Source: JAXLQL01 sp046331625 (GTDB taxonomy: Bacteria; Acidobacteriota; Terriglobia; Bryobacterales; Bryobacteraceae). Taken from it: 64,000 bases of DNA. The stretch covers positions 248,001 through 312,000 of the forward strand of contig JAXLQL010000005.1 of the NCBI GenBank assembly GCA_046331625.1, given 5' to 3'. Each line of letters begins with the position of its first letter. Positions within the stretch are counted from its first letter, which is position 1. Below the pieces are notes generated by a model. The model searched no databases. It saw only the letters and a list, made by a program, of their open reading frames with translations, and had not been told where the DNA came from. Made by a program: the position numbers and the translations under genes. This document shows positions 45,438-52,433 of this stretch, in pieces.

Positions 45438-46036
45438 TCGACGAGACGGTGCGAAACGAACCGGCGGCGGAAGCTCCGGCCGCGGCGGCGGGCGGAGATA
45501 TGCGGGGAGTGATTCGCGAGGTGATCGGCGAGTATCTGCAACTGCAGAAGGCGAAATCCGAGCCGGCCTACAAGGCCGAGCTGCAGGAGGAGAGACGAAA
45601 GCGCGAGCAGTTGGAGCAGCGAATGAACGAACTGGCCCGCGAGACGGAGCAGGCCAGGCGGCGCGCCGAGGAGGCCGAGCGAAGCACGGCGATCCGGGGC
45701 GAGTTGCAGAAGCTGGGCGTGGCCAAGGTGGACCTGGCGTTCAAGGCGGTGAGGGACGAGATCGTGCGAGACGACCAGGGACGGCTGGTGGCCAAAGACG
45801 GCGGCGGGGCGACGGAAATGAAGGACTACCTGGCGAAGTTCGTACAGGAGAATCCGGAGTTGCTGCCGGCGCGGGTTAGCGGTGGATCGGGCGCCAATCT
45901 GGGTGCTCGCGCGGGGGCGCAAGCTCCGGCGGCGTTGGACTTGGACCGGATCAAACCCGGGATGGATCCCGAGGAGCTTGACCGGTTGAGACGGGAGATC
46001 GCGAAAGTCGCTTCCAAGGCCGCGCAAGGCCTGTAA
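45434..46036 (+). CDS. Scaffold-like coiled-coil protein of the capsid module
   Basis: A 200-residue, strongly helical protein with a coiled coil from about residue 45 to 95 (KAELQEERRKREQLEQRMNEL, EQARRRAEEAERSTAIRGEL) and a short folded C-terminus. Position between portal and coat genes, length and composition fit a scaffolding or capsid-assembly protein, as in P22-like and DUF4355-type systems. ATG 45434 overlaps the portal stop by four bases. No sequence motif proves the function, and no separate prohead protease is seen nearby. Confidence 0.6.
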   Translation: MIDETVRNEPAAEAPAAAAGGDMRGVIREVIGEYLQLQKAKSEPAYKAELQEERRKREQLEQRMNELARETEQARRRAEEAERSTAIRGELQKLGVAKVDLAFKAVRDEIVRDDQGRLVAKDGGGATEMKDYLAKFVQENPELLPARVSGGSGANLGARAGAQAPAALDLDRIKPGMDPEELDRLRREIAKVASKAAQGL

Positions 46037-46078
46037 GCGGCACGCGGGGAATGAACTGAAGAGAGGACGAAAGAAACA

Positions 46079-46990
46079 ATGCCTTCGATTACTTCGAGCA
46101 ATGTAGCGCAAGCGATCGTGAAGCTGGTGGCGGCCGACGCACTACCGGCTTTGATGGGGAACCTTGTCATGGGCAACCTCGTGAATCGCGATTTCGAGCC
46201 GGTGATGGCGCAGGCGGGCGACACGATCAACGTGCCGATTCCGCCGACGCTGGTGGCCAACAACATCGCCGAGGGCGGCTCGGTGGTGACACAGAATCCG
46301 AGTCTGGGCAACGCGCAGATCGTGCTGAACACGCACGCCGAGGCGACGTTCCAGATTCCCGACGTGACCAAGGTGCTGGCTGTGCCGGACCTTCTGCGGC
46401 TGTACATGCAGCCCGCGGTGGTGGCTCTGGCCGAGAAGATCGAGACGGACCTGTTGGGCCTGTATTCGCAGTTCACCGCCAACGCGTCGGTGGGCACGGC
46501 GGGCACGGCGCTGACCGAGGCGGCAATCGACGCGGCCGAGACGGCGCTGTTCAACGCGAAAGTGGCGCCCTCGCAACAGAAGTACCTGGTAGTGAGCGGC
46601 GACGCCTACGGCCAGTTGCGGCAAATCTCGCGTTTCAGCGACTACTCGACGGCGGGAGAGGCGGGCCTGCGCGCGCTCATCGACGGTTCGGTGGGCAAGC
46701 TGAAGGACTTCTTCATCTTCCGGTCGCAGTATGTACCGAAGACGGGCAGCGGTCCTGTGACCACCAACAACCTGGCGTTCGCCAAAAACGCGATCGGGTT
46801 GGTGATGCGCCGGCTGCCGCAGCCTCTGCCGGGGACGGGCGCCATCGCCGAGTACGCCGAGTTGGGCAACTTCGGCATGCGGGTGATCATGAGCTACCAG
46901 CCGAACACGTTGGCCCAGCAGTTCACGGTGGACGTGCTCTACGGCGCGGGCGTGCTGCGGAACAATCACGCGGTGCAGGTGAAGAGCTAG
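46079..46990 (+). CDS. Major capsid protein (P22 gp5-like)
   Basis: A 303-residue protein that resembles P22-type coat proteins: SNVAQAIVKLVAADALPALMGNLVMGNLVN at the N-terminus, GDTINVPIPPTLVANNIAEGG near 50, QNPSLGNAQIVLNTHAEATFQIPDVTKVL, and LAEKIETDLLGLYSQF. A HK97-like fold is expected. The ribosome binding site is AGAGGACG. It is followed by a perfect intrinsic terminator, so its mRNA can end right after the gene and give high coat expression. This is the clearest virion gene in the cluster. Confidence 0.78.
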   Translation: MPSITSSNVAQAIVKLVAADALPALMGNLVMGNLVNRDFEPVMAQAGDTINVPIPPTLVANNIAEGGSVVTQNPSLGNAQIVLNTHAEATFQIPDVTKVLAVPDLLRLYMQPAVVALAEKIETDLLGLYSQFTANASVGTAGTALTEAAIDAAETALFNAKVAPSQQKYLVVSGDAYGQLRQISRFSDYSTAGEAGLRALIDGSVGKLKDFFIFRSQYVPKTGSGPVTTNNLAFAKNAIGLVMRRLPQPLPGTGAIAEYAELGNFGMRVIMSYQPNTLAQQFTVDVLYGAGVLRNNHAVQVKS

Positions 46991-47020
46991 GTTTCGGTAG
47001 AGAGGGGACAGGTCAGTGGA

Positions 47021-47052
47021 CGGGCCCGGGGACTTCCCGGGCCCGATTTTTT
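47021..47052 (+). terminator. Intrinsic terminator after the coat gene
   Basis: CGGGCCCGGG (47021-47030), a five-base loop, CCCGGGCCCG (47036-47045), then ATTTTTT. Stem is perfect and fully G:C. It lies 31 bases past the coat stop and inside the virion operon, so it must be leaky, regulated or followed by a second promoter for the tail genes to be expressed. Confidence 0.92.
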
Positions 47053-47090
47053 GGGGGAACTCGCCGGACATTCGGCAGAAGGAGCGAGCG

Positions 47091-47411
47091 ATGGACCTGA
47101 AAGTGTATTTCCGCCAGATCCGCGAAATGGCGGCGGAGATCAAGAAGGATTTCGTGGTGGTTGCCAGCAAGTGGAACGCCAACGGCGCCAAAGACGGCGT
47201 GTTGACGGAGGTCTCTCGGGATCTGGCGGCGAAGCTGATTGTCGATGACAAAGCTCGGCTGGCCGACGACGGCGAGACTGCCCGGTACTACCAGGAACTG
47301 CAGAAAGCCGCTGACAAGGCTCAGGAAGAGGACCGGATCAGCAAGGTGCAGTTCGCGGTGCTTTCCGAGGCCGACGTCGAGCGGCTGAAAAAGACGATCA
47401 AGTCGAAGTAG
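47091..47411 (+). CDS. Hypothetical protein of the virion cluster
   Basis: A 106-residue charged helical protein (MDLKVYFRQIREMAAEIKKDFVVV ... AVLSEADVERLKKTIKSK). AGAAGGAG precedes ATG 47091; a longer frame to 47016 would start within the terminator and is rejected. It is the first gene after the terminator, between the coat and connector genes. No family recognised; a minor head or connector role is only suggested by position. Confidence 0.6.
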   Translation: MDLKVYFRQIREMAAEIKKDFVVVASKWNANGAKDGVLTEVSRDLAAKLIVDDKARLADDGETARYYQELQKAADKAQEEDRISKVQFAVLSEADVERLKKTIKSK

Positions 47412-47436
47412 AGAACCAACAGGAGAGGAGGCGGCG

Positions 47437-48192
47437 ATGGCTCTGTTTACGGATGGCGCAATCTCGAGTCTCGAGGACTTGCAGGCGCTCGACAGCGCAA
47501 TTGTCGAGACGGCGCGCACGGAAGGGGTGGACCTTTCGCGGAAGCTGGTGGTGGCCGAGGAGGCGCTGCGGTTGGAGTTGGCGGCGTTTCTTCTGCGGGC
47601 GCAGTCATCGCCAGGCACGGTGACCGTGAATGCGTACGACCTTTCGCGCGTGGTGGTGACTCCAGAGCTTCGCCGCTGGCACTCTCTGCGAACGCTGCAG
47701 GAGGTGTACGGCGATGTCTACAACAGCCACCTGAACGATCGCTATGCGGGGAAGTGGCAACACTTCACTTCGCAAGTAAAAGAGACGGTGGAGCTGATTT
47801 TCGAAGTGGGGATCGGGCTGGTGGACTTGCCCGTGCCTCGGCCAGCGAAGCCGGCGGTGACGGCGGCGGGCACCGGGGGCGCGATTGGTCCCTACGTGGT
47901 GATGACTGCTTGGGTGGGCCAGCGCGGCGATCGCGGCGCGCTGAGCGAAGGTGCGTCGATCGACGCGCCGAATGGAGAACTGCTGACGGTGGACGCAGGG
48001 GCTGCTCCGGCTGGGGTGACCGGGTTCGATGTCTACGTAGGATTCGGAGGAGCGGCGCCGGTCCGGCAGAATGCCGCTCCGGTATCGGCGGGCACGCAGT
48101 GGCAGATGCCGGCAGGCGGCGCGGTAATCGGTCCTGAACCGGGGAGCGGCCAGACGGCCAGTTATTACATCCGGCGAAGCAGGCTGAGGTGA
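47437..48192 (+). CDS. Putative head-tail connector protein
   Basis: A 251-residue protein. The N-terminal half is helical (LFTDGAISSLEDLQALDSAIVETARTEG, RLELAAFLLRAQS, LRRWHSLRTLQEVYGDVYNSHLNDRYAGKW), and the C-terminal half is beta-rich and repeat-like (ASIDAPNGELLTVDAGAAPAGVTGFDVYVG), as in an added Ig or fibre-type domain. Its place after the coat gene and before a tail-terminator-like gene fits an adaptor at the portal-tail joint. GGAGAGGAGG is a strong ribosome binding site. Not recognised by motif. Confidence 0.55.
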   Translation: MALFTDGAISSLEDLQALDSAIVETARTEGVDLSRKLVVAEEALRLELAAFLLRAQSSPGTVTVNAYDLSRVVVTPELRRWHSLRTLQEVYGDVYNSHLNDRYAGKWQHFTSQVKETVELIFEVGIGLVDLPVPRPAKPAVTAAGTGGAIGPYVVMTAWVGQRGDRGALSEGASIDAPNGELLTVDAGAAPAGVTGFDVYVGFGGAAPVRQNAAPVSAGTQWQMPAGGAVIGPEPGSGQTASYYIRRSRLR

Positions 48193-48196
48193 ATCC

Positions 48197-48694
48197 GTGA
48201 CATACATAGCAAGCACAGTGACACGAGCCCTGCTGGACCTGCTGACAGCGGCCGGTGGGGTGAAGGGGCAAATGGCGCTGCGGCTGCAGGATGGTCCGGT
48301 GCGGTTGGACGAGATACCGTACCCGCGGATCGTGGAGCATCACGCGGCGATCGAGGTGACGGACAAGGCGCAGGGCACCAAGTATCCGCAGATTCTGGTC
48401 TACTGCGACCGGGTGCACAACCTGCTGACGGAGAAGTTCCGGCGGTTTTCAGGGCGTGTGGATGCGGTGGTGGAGATCCGCAATTCGCAAGACCGGTTGG
48501 ATGAGTTGGAACAGTGGACGCACCTTTATACGGAAGCGGTGCTGGCGGTGCTGGAAGGTTGCCGCGGCGAGTGGCGAGAAGGCGTCTACTACTGCGGCAA
48601 GTACGAAGTGAAGTTCGAAGCCGCGAAGCACGGAGGAAAGAACTTCGTGAAGGTGGTGCGCGTGATGTTGCCGGTGGATGTGAACATCGCGTAG
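48197..48694 (+). CDS. Putative tail terminator/completion protein
   Basis: A 165-residue protein starting at GTG 48197, four bases after the previous stop. The pattern (VTRALLDLLTAAGGVKG ... YPQILVYCDRVHNLLTEKFRRFSGRVDAVVEIRNSQDR ... VEWREGVYYCGKYEVKF) of alternating strands with a central helix matches tail completion proteins that cap the tail tube. This is a fold-level guess from pattern and gene order. Confidence 0.5.
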   Translation: MTYIASTVTRALLDLLTAAGGVKGQMALRLQDGPVRLDEIPYPRIVEHHAAIEVTDKAQGTKYPQILVYCDRVHNLLTEKFRRFSGRVDAVVEIRNSQDRLDELEQWTHLYTEAVLAVLEGCRGEWREGVYYCGKYEVKFEAAKHGGKNFVKVVRVMLPVDVNIA

Positions 48695-48733
48695 AGCGCG
48701 CGGGCGCGCGGGAAGAAGAACAAGGAGGAGATC

Positions 48734-49906
48734 ATGGGCTGCTATATCGCGTCAACCGACAACCGGATCTACGCGGCGCTCGAGCCATCGTACTGCACGG
48801 CAGGAACGGCGTCGGCGGCGAACCGGATTCCGGCGGTGAAGCTGAATCTGTCGCAGACGGTGGAACGTCCGCGCCGGCAAGACAAAACCGGGAGCCGCAC
48901 GTTCGGCGGATGGCCGATCGGGTTGCGGCGCAGGACCACGTTCGACGTGACCACATATATGGCCGGCTGGGAGCCCGGAACGGACGCACCCTGCTATGGC
49001 GACCTTTTTCGTGGCGCGCTGGGCCGTGCCGGAGTCGTCTTCAACGGTGGAACCGCGGCTGCGGGATCAACGGCCGAGCAGGTGACGACGGCTGCGGCGC
49101 ACGGATTGGTAGTGGGCCAGGCAGTCCGCTTTCTGGGCGAGTTGCGATTCGTCGCGGCGATCGTCAGCGACACGGCGGTGATCCTGAATGCGCCATTCTC
49201 GACGACACCCGCCGCGGGAGCGAGCTTCGGCAAGACGATCACGTATCTGCCGTCGAGCACGATTCCGAGCATTTCGCTGTTCGACTATTGGACTCCGGCG
49301 GCGGCGGTGCAGCGGATCGCGGTGGGTGCGGCGGTGGATCGGATGCGGGTGCGCGTGAACGGAGACTTTCATCAGTTCCAGTTCACGGGAGACGCCGCCG
49401 CGCTGATCGACTCGCGCACGTTCGAGGACGGGCAAGCTGGACTGACGAGCTTTCCCGATGAGCCTACGGTGAGTGGAACGAACTTTTCGCTGGTGGCGGG
49501 CAGTCTGGGGCAAGCGTGGTTCGGCGCGACTCCGAGCCAATTCCACACCGTGCTCTCAGCAGAGGTGACGCTCGAAAACGGACTCGACCTGCGCAGCCGC
49601 GAATTCGGAGAACTGAAGCCGCGCTGCATCGTGACAGGGCAACGAACCGTGTCGCTCGACATGGAGATCGCCAGCGATGTGCAAGAACAAACACTGGCGC
49701 TCTACGAGGCGGGTGCGACGGGATCGCCGATCAGCGCGATGCTGCAACTGGGCAACTCGGATCTGCATCTGTGCGGCATCTACATGCCTGCCGTGGTACC
49801 CGAGCCGGTGGACTTCGTGGACGATGGAGCGCGGCTGCAGTGGCGGTTTCGGAACAGCCGGGCGCAGGGCGTCCACAACGACGAGATTTCGGTTGCGTTC
49901 GGGTGA
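48734..49906 (+). CDS. Putative tail tube protein
   Basis: A 390-residue protein, larger than most tail tubes (about 140-250 residues), with an internal beta-rich insert. Features: MGCYIASTDNRIYAALEPSYCTAGT at the start, a central VRFLGELRFVAAIVSDTAVILNAPFSTTP insert that looks Ig-like, and GTNFSLVAGSLGQAWFGATPS ... TVSLDMEIASDVQEQTLALYEAGATG near the C-terminus, as in phage tube proteins. AGGAGGAG precedes the ATG. Gene order (after terminator-like, before chaperones) supports the call. Confidence 0.6.
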   Translation: MGCYIASTDNRIYAALEPSYCTAGTASAANRIPAVKLNLSQTVERPRRQDKTGSRTFGGWPIGLRRRTTFDVTTYMAGWEPGTDAPCYGDLFRGALGRAGVVFNGGTAAAGSTAEQVTTAAAHGLVVGQAVRFLGELRFVAAIVSDTAVILNAPFSTTPAAGASFGKTITYLPSSTIPSISLFDYWTPAAAVQRIAVGAAVDRMRVRVNGDFHQFQFTGDAAALIDSRTFEDGQAGLTSFPDEPTVSGTNFSLVAGSLGQAWFGATPSQFHTVLSAEVTLENGLDLRSREFGELKPRCIVTGQRTVSLDMEIASDVQEQTLALYEAGATGSPISAMLQLGNSDLHLCGIYMPAVVPEPVDFVDDGARLQWRFRNSRAQGVHNDEISVAFG

Positions 49907-49913
49907 GGCATCC

Positions 49914-50273
49914 ATGGACTACACGAGCCGCGTTGTGAAGCAGAGCGCCGCGTTTCCGGGCGTGGAGTTCGAGATCGCGAAGATCTCGCTGGCAAGGAGA
50001 ATCGATCTCGGCCGGCGGCTTCGCGAAATCGATTGGAAAGGCGACTTTCTCGCCGCGAGCGCGCGGGTGGAAGACCAGGTAGAGGCTGGAATGCTCGAAC
50101 GCCAGATCGAGCGACTCTACGTAGAGTGGGCTTGGCGGCGTTGCGCGGCCTGATGGAGTCGAGGCAGATGTGGCGCGGCTTTGATCGAGCGGGGTCCGGA
50201 GGAGTTGGTGCGGGAGATCGTGGCGGCGATTCGATCCGAACTCGCGCTGACCGAAGCCGAACGAAAAAACTGA
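49914..50273 (+). pseudogene. Tail-assembly-chaperone-like gene (G-type), disrupted
   Basis: ATG 49914 opens a 79-codon frame (MDYTSRVVKQSAAFPGVEFEI, DLGRRLREIDWKGDFLAASA, LERQIERLYVEWAW) that stops at 50151. The expected continuation appears in the same frame from about 50178 (LIERGPEELVREIVAAIRSEL) to a TGA at 50271. In between (50130-50177) the best protein runs through the other two frames (LAALRGLM, then EADVA), consistent with three one-base deletions with no net frame change. The last sense codons before the TGA form the slippery heptamer described separately. Position and shape fit gpG-like chaperones. Confidence 0.5.
50264..50270 (+). promoter_or_regulatory. Putative -1 ribosomal frameshift site (A AAA AAC)
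   Basis: In the chaperone frame the codons before the stop are cgA AAA AAC TGA, an X XXY YYZ heptamer. After a -1 slip the ribosome reads CTG AAG GTC GCA TTC and enters a long frame that has no start codon of its own (LKVAFHFQLADQAAWRCDEC). This is the arrangement of G/GT tail chaperones in tailed phages. Confidence 0.6.
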
Positions 50274-50581
50274 AGGTCGCATTCCACTTCCAGCTCGCAG
50301 ACCAAGCCGCGTGGAGGTGCGACGAGTGCAGGGCGAAGGGCTTGGAGAAGGAACGGCGTTGCGGCTGGATCGCGGCTGAGGAACGGGCTTGGCCGAGGCT
50401 CAGGCGGGCGTTGCATGGCGTGATCAGCGAGGAGTGCCCGCGATCTACTGTACACAGAGTCTGGGTTGGGTGGAAGAGTTCCATGTTTGGCGTGTGGAGG
50501 GAAGGCGCCGCTACTGCCGTATCTTGCCTACGCGAAAAGCAGAGGCGTTCGGTAGTTCCCAGAACGAAGCAGCGAGAGTGA
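50270..50581 (+). pseudogene. Downstream -1 frame of the chaperone pair (T-type extension)
   Basis: The -1 frame gives LKVAFHFQLADQAAWRCDECRA, then GLEKERRCGWIAAEERAWPRLR, with a Cys-x2-Cys pair. From about 50445 the more protein-like continuation (LGWVEEFHVWRVEG, TRKAEAF) is in another frame, so an indel probably interrupts the C-terminal part. No start codon or ribosome binding site lies at its beginning, which is why expression through the slippery site is proposed. An ATG at 50153 is in this frame, but the residues it would add are Arg/Gly/Ser-rich and look like a shadow of the other frame. Confidence 0.5.
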
Positions 50582-50587
50582 GGAATC

Positions 50588-51272
50588 ATGACGAGAGGAC
50601 GAAATTCTCAGTGAGATCCGGCGGTTGGGTCGGAGCCAGCAACCGGGCGGCGAGCGACACCTCGCTTGTGGTCAGCGGCGATGTCTCCGGCACAACGGCG
50701 GCGGCTGATCTGACGACGGTATTGGCACGTGTGCCGCATTGGCGACAACGGAATTCCGGTCTCTGGATGCGCTGACCACGCAGATCGCCGAGCTGTGGCA
50801 AGCCGTGACGCAGCAGAACTCCACGCTCGAAGAGAACTCGAAGGCGACCGCGGACAACACGGCCGCCCGGCTTCGAGACGTGGCGCAAGTGGGTCGTGAT
50901 TTCCTGAGCAATTTGGGTGGTGGCAGTGGCTTGGGATCGGCGCTCTTGGGGTCTCCGCTGATCGGCGCGATTTCGCGGCTCTTCCGGAGAAGCGCGCCGG
51001 CGGCACCGGCGCCACTGCCTACCTTCGAGGCGCCGGCGGCTCTTCAACTCGAAGCAGCGCTACCCGCTGACTCGGTAGACGGATTGCGTACGGTGACTCC
51101 CGCGCAGGGCGGAGAGCTCCGCGCAAGTACGGTCTCGCAGCCGGCCGTGACGGTGCAGGTGCAGACGATGGACAGCCGCTCTTTCCTCGACAACAGCGAT
51201 CAGATCGCACGGGCGGTGAAAGAGGCGCTACTCAACATGCACTCACTTTCAGATGTCGTGGGGGACCTCTGA
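50588..51272 (+). pseudogene. Short tape-measure-like protein with disrupted N-terminus
   Basis: From about 50739 the frame is open to 51272 (177 codons from a TTG): TTEFRSLDALTTQIAELWQAV, EENSKATADNTAARLRDVAQVG, GGSGLGSALLGSPLIGAISRLF, and a C-terminus VTVQVQTMDSRSFLDNSDQIARAVKEALL. That last motif resembles the end of short tape-measure proteins of gene transfer agents. Upstream the N-terminus probably starts at ATG 50588 (MTR, then DEILSEIRRLG and SLVVSGDVSGTTAAADLTTVLAR), but these pieces lie in different frames, needing about three indels. Tape measures set tail length; at about 220 residues a very short tail is predicted. Confidence 0.5.
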
Positions 51273-51276
51273 GGCC

Positions 51277-51636
51277 ATGGCACAGTTTCCAGCGTTGAAG
51301 ACAGGGGCGATTCTGCAGTACCCGGCTGAGCGTCGCAGCGGATTCTCGACGGCCGTAGTGCGCTTTCTCGACGGAAGCGAACAGCGCTTTCGCGAGAGAA
51401 AGACCGGGTTGCGGCGCTGGGCGGTGCGGCTCGAACTGCTCACCGATAGCGAATTGGCCGCGCTCGAGGAGTTCTTCGCGTCGCAACAAGGGCGGCAGGG
51501 GGAATTCGAATTCGCTGATCCTTGGGATGGAACCACGCATCCGAAGTGCTGTTTCGCAAGTGAAGAGGCGGTCTTCCAGTGGAAGAACCATGAGCGCGGT
51601 TCAGCGCTGGTGTTCATTCAAGAGAAGGGGAACTGA
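51277..51636 (+). CDS. Distal tail protein, DUF2460-like
   Basis: A 119-residue protein of the DUF2460-type pattern: FPALKTGAILQYPAERRSGFSTAVVRFLDGSEQRF at the start and LTDSELAALEEFFASQQGRQGEFEFADPWDGT in the middle, as in gp12 of the Rhodobacter gene transfer agent. It should form the ring joining tail tube to hub. GAGG ahead of ATG 51277 and the end of the preceding gene 5 bases upstream support this start over ATG 51253. Followed by a second, longer protein of the same type. Confidence 0.65.
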   Translation: MAQFPALKTGAILQYPAERRSGFSTAVVRFLDGSEQRFRERKTGLRRWAVRLELLTDSELAALEEFFASQQGRQGEFEFADPWDGTTHPKCCFASEEAVFQWKNHERGSALVFIQEKGN

Positions 51637-51638
51637 CG

Positions 51639-52418
51639 ATGCCGTACTATCCGCAACTGGCCACAGGAAACGTGGCGCAATATCCGGCGGTGAAGCGGCA
51701 TCGGACGCGCACCATCGCGAACGAGGCCGTGGAAGGCAGCTTGGTCTCTTTGGCCGATACGGCCGCGGAAGAGATCCAGTGGGAGCTTTCCTATAGCGGC
51801 CTAAGCCAAACCGAGCGCGAAGTTCTCGACGGCTTTTTCACTGCACGCGAGGGGCGTCTCGAGACCTTTGTGTTTCCGGATCCGCTTGGAAACTTGCTGG
51901 CATTGAGCGACGACCCGGCAGTGGCGCCCTGGCAGCGCGATCCGCTAGTCCAGTTCACGGCAGGCGCGAGCGATCCGATGGGGACTTCGCACGCCATCCA
52001 CGTGGTGAACGCCGGTGGGGCCGCGCAAGCGTTTCGCCAGAGCATCGATGTTCCTGGGAGCTATCGCTGCTGCTTCAGCTTCTGGGCCAAGGGTGCGGGA
52101 GCGGTGTTCGCGATGAAGCGAGCCGGCATAGGGCGCTCCATGGTTGCGGAAAATACGTGGCAACGCTTCGAATTCACCAGTGCCCCGGGAGGCACTGCGC
52201 CATCGGTGTTCTCCGTAGAGCTGGGGCCTGGCGCCGTGATGGACATCTATGGCCTCCAGGTGGAGCCACAGGAGGCTGCAGGAGGATACCGCCGCACGGC
52301 CGGCGCCGGCGACGTGTATCCGCAGGCGAGGTTCGACATGGACGAGTCGGTGTGGGTGGCCGAGGGAGTCGACTCGTTCTCGACGACGGTCAAGATCCGC
52401 TCGGCCGCAGCCAGATAA
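51639..52418 (+). CDS. Second distal-tail-like protein with added carbohydrate-binding-type domain
   Basis: A 259-residue protein. The first ~85 residues repeat the distal tail pattern (YYPQLATGNVAQYPAVKRHRTRT, GLSQTEREVLDGFFTAREGRLETFVFPDPLGN). The middle (about 100-215) is a jelly-roll-like module (SIDVPGSYRCCFSFWAKGAGAVF, GIGRSMVAENTWQRFEFTSA), of the kind seen in sugar-binding appendages. It starts two bases after the previous stop, so both are translated from one mRNA. A role in receptor contact is inferred. Confidence 0.6.
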   Translation: MPYYPQLATGNVAQYPAVKRHRTRTIANEAVEGSLVSLADTAAEEIQWELSYSGLSQTEREVLDGFFTAREGRLETFVFPDPLGNLLALSDDPAVAPWQRDPLVQFTAGASDPMGTSHAIHVVNAGGAAQAFRQSIDVPGSYRCCFSFWAKGAGAVFAMKRAGIGRSMVAENTWQRFEFTSAPGGTAPSVFSVELGPGAVMDIYGLQVEPQEAAGGYRRTAGAGDVYPQARFDMDESVWVAEGVDSFSTTVKIRSAAAR

Positions 52419-52433
52419 ACCGGCGAGGAAACG

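Noticed and set aside
50153..50581. An intact 142-codon frame starting ATG 50153 as the real chaperone gene
   Set aside because: Its first ~38 residues are Arg/Gly/Ser-rich and are the shifted reading of a much more protein-like frame (LIERGPEELVREI...). Only the part after the slippery site looks genuine.
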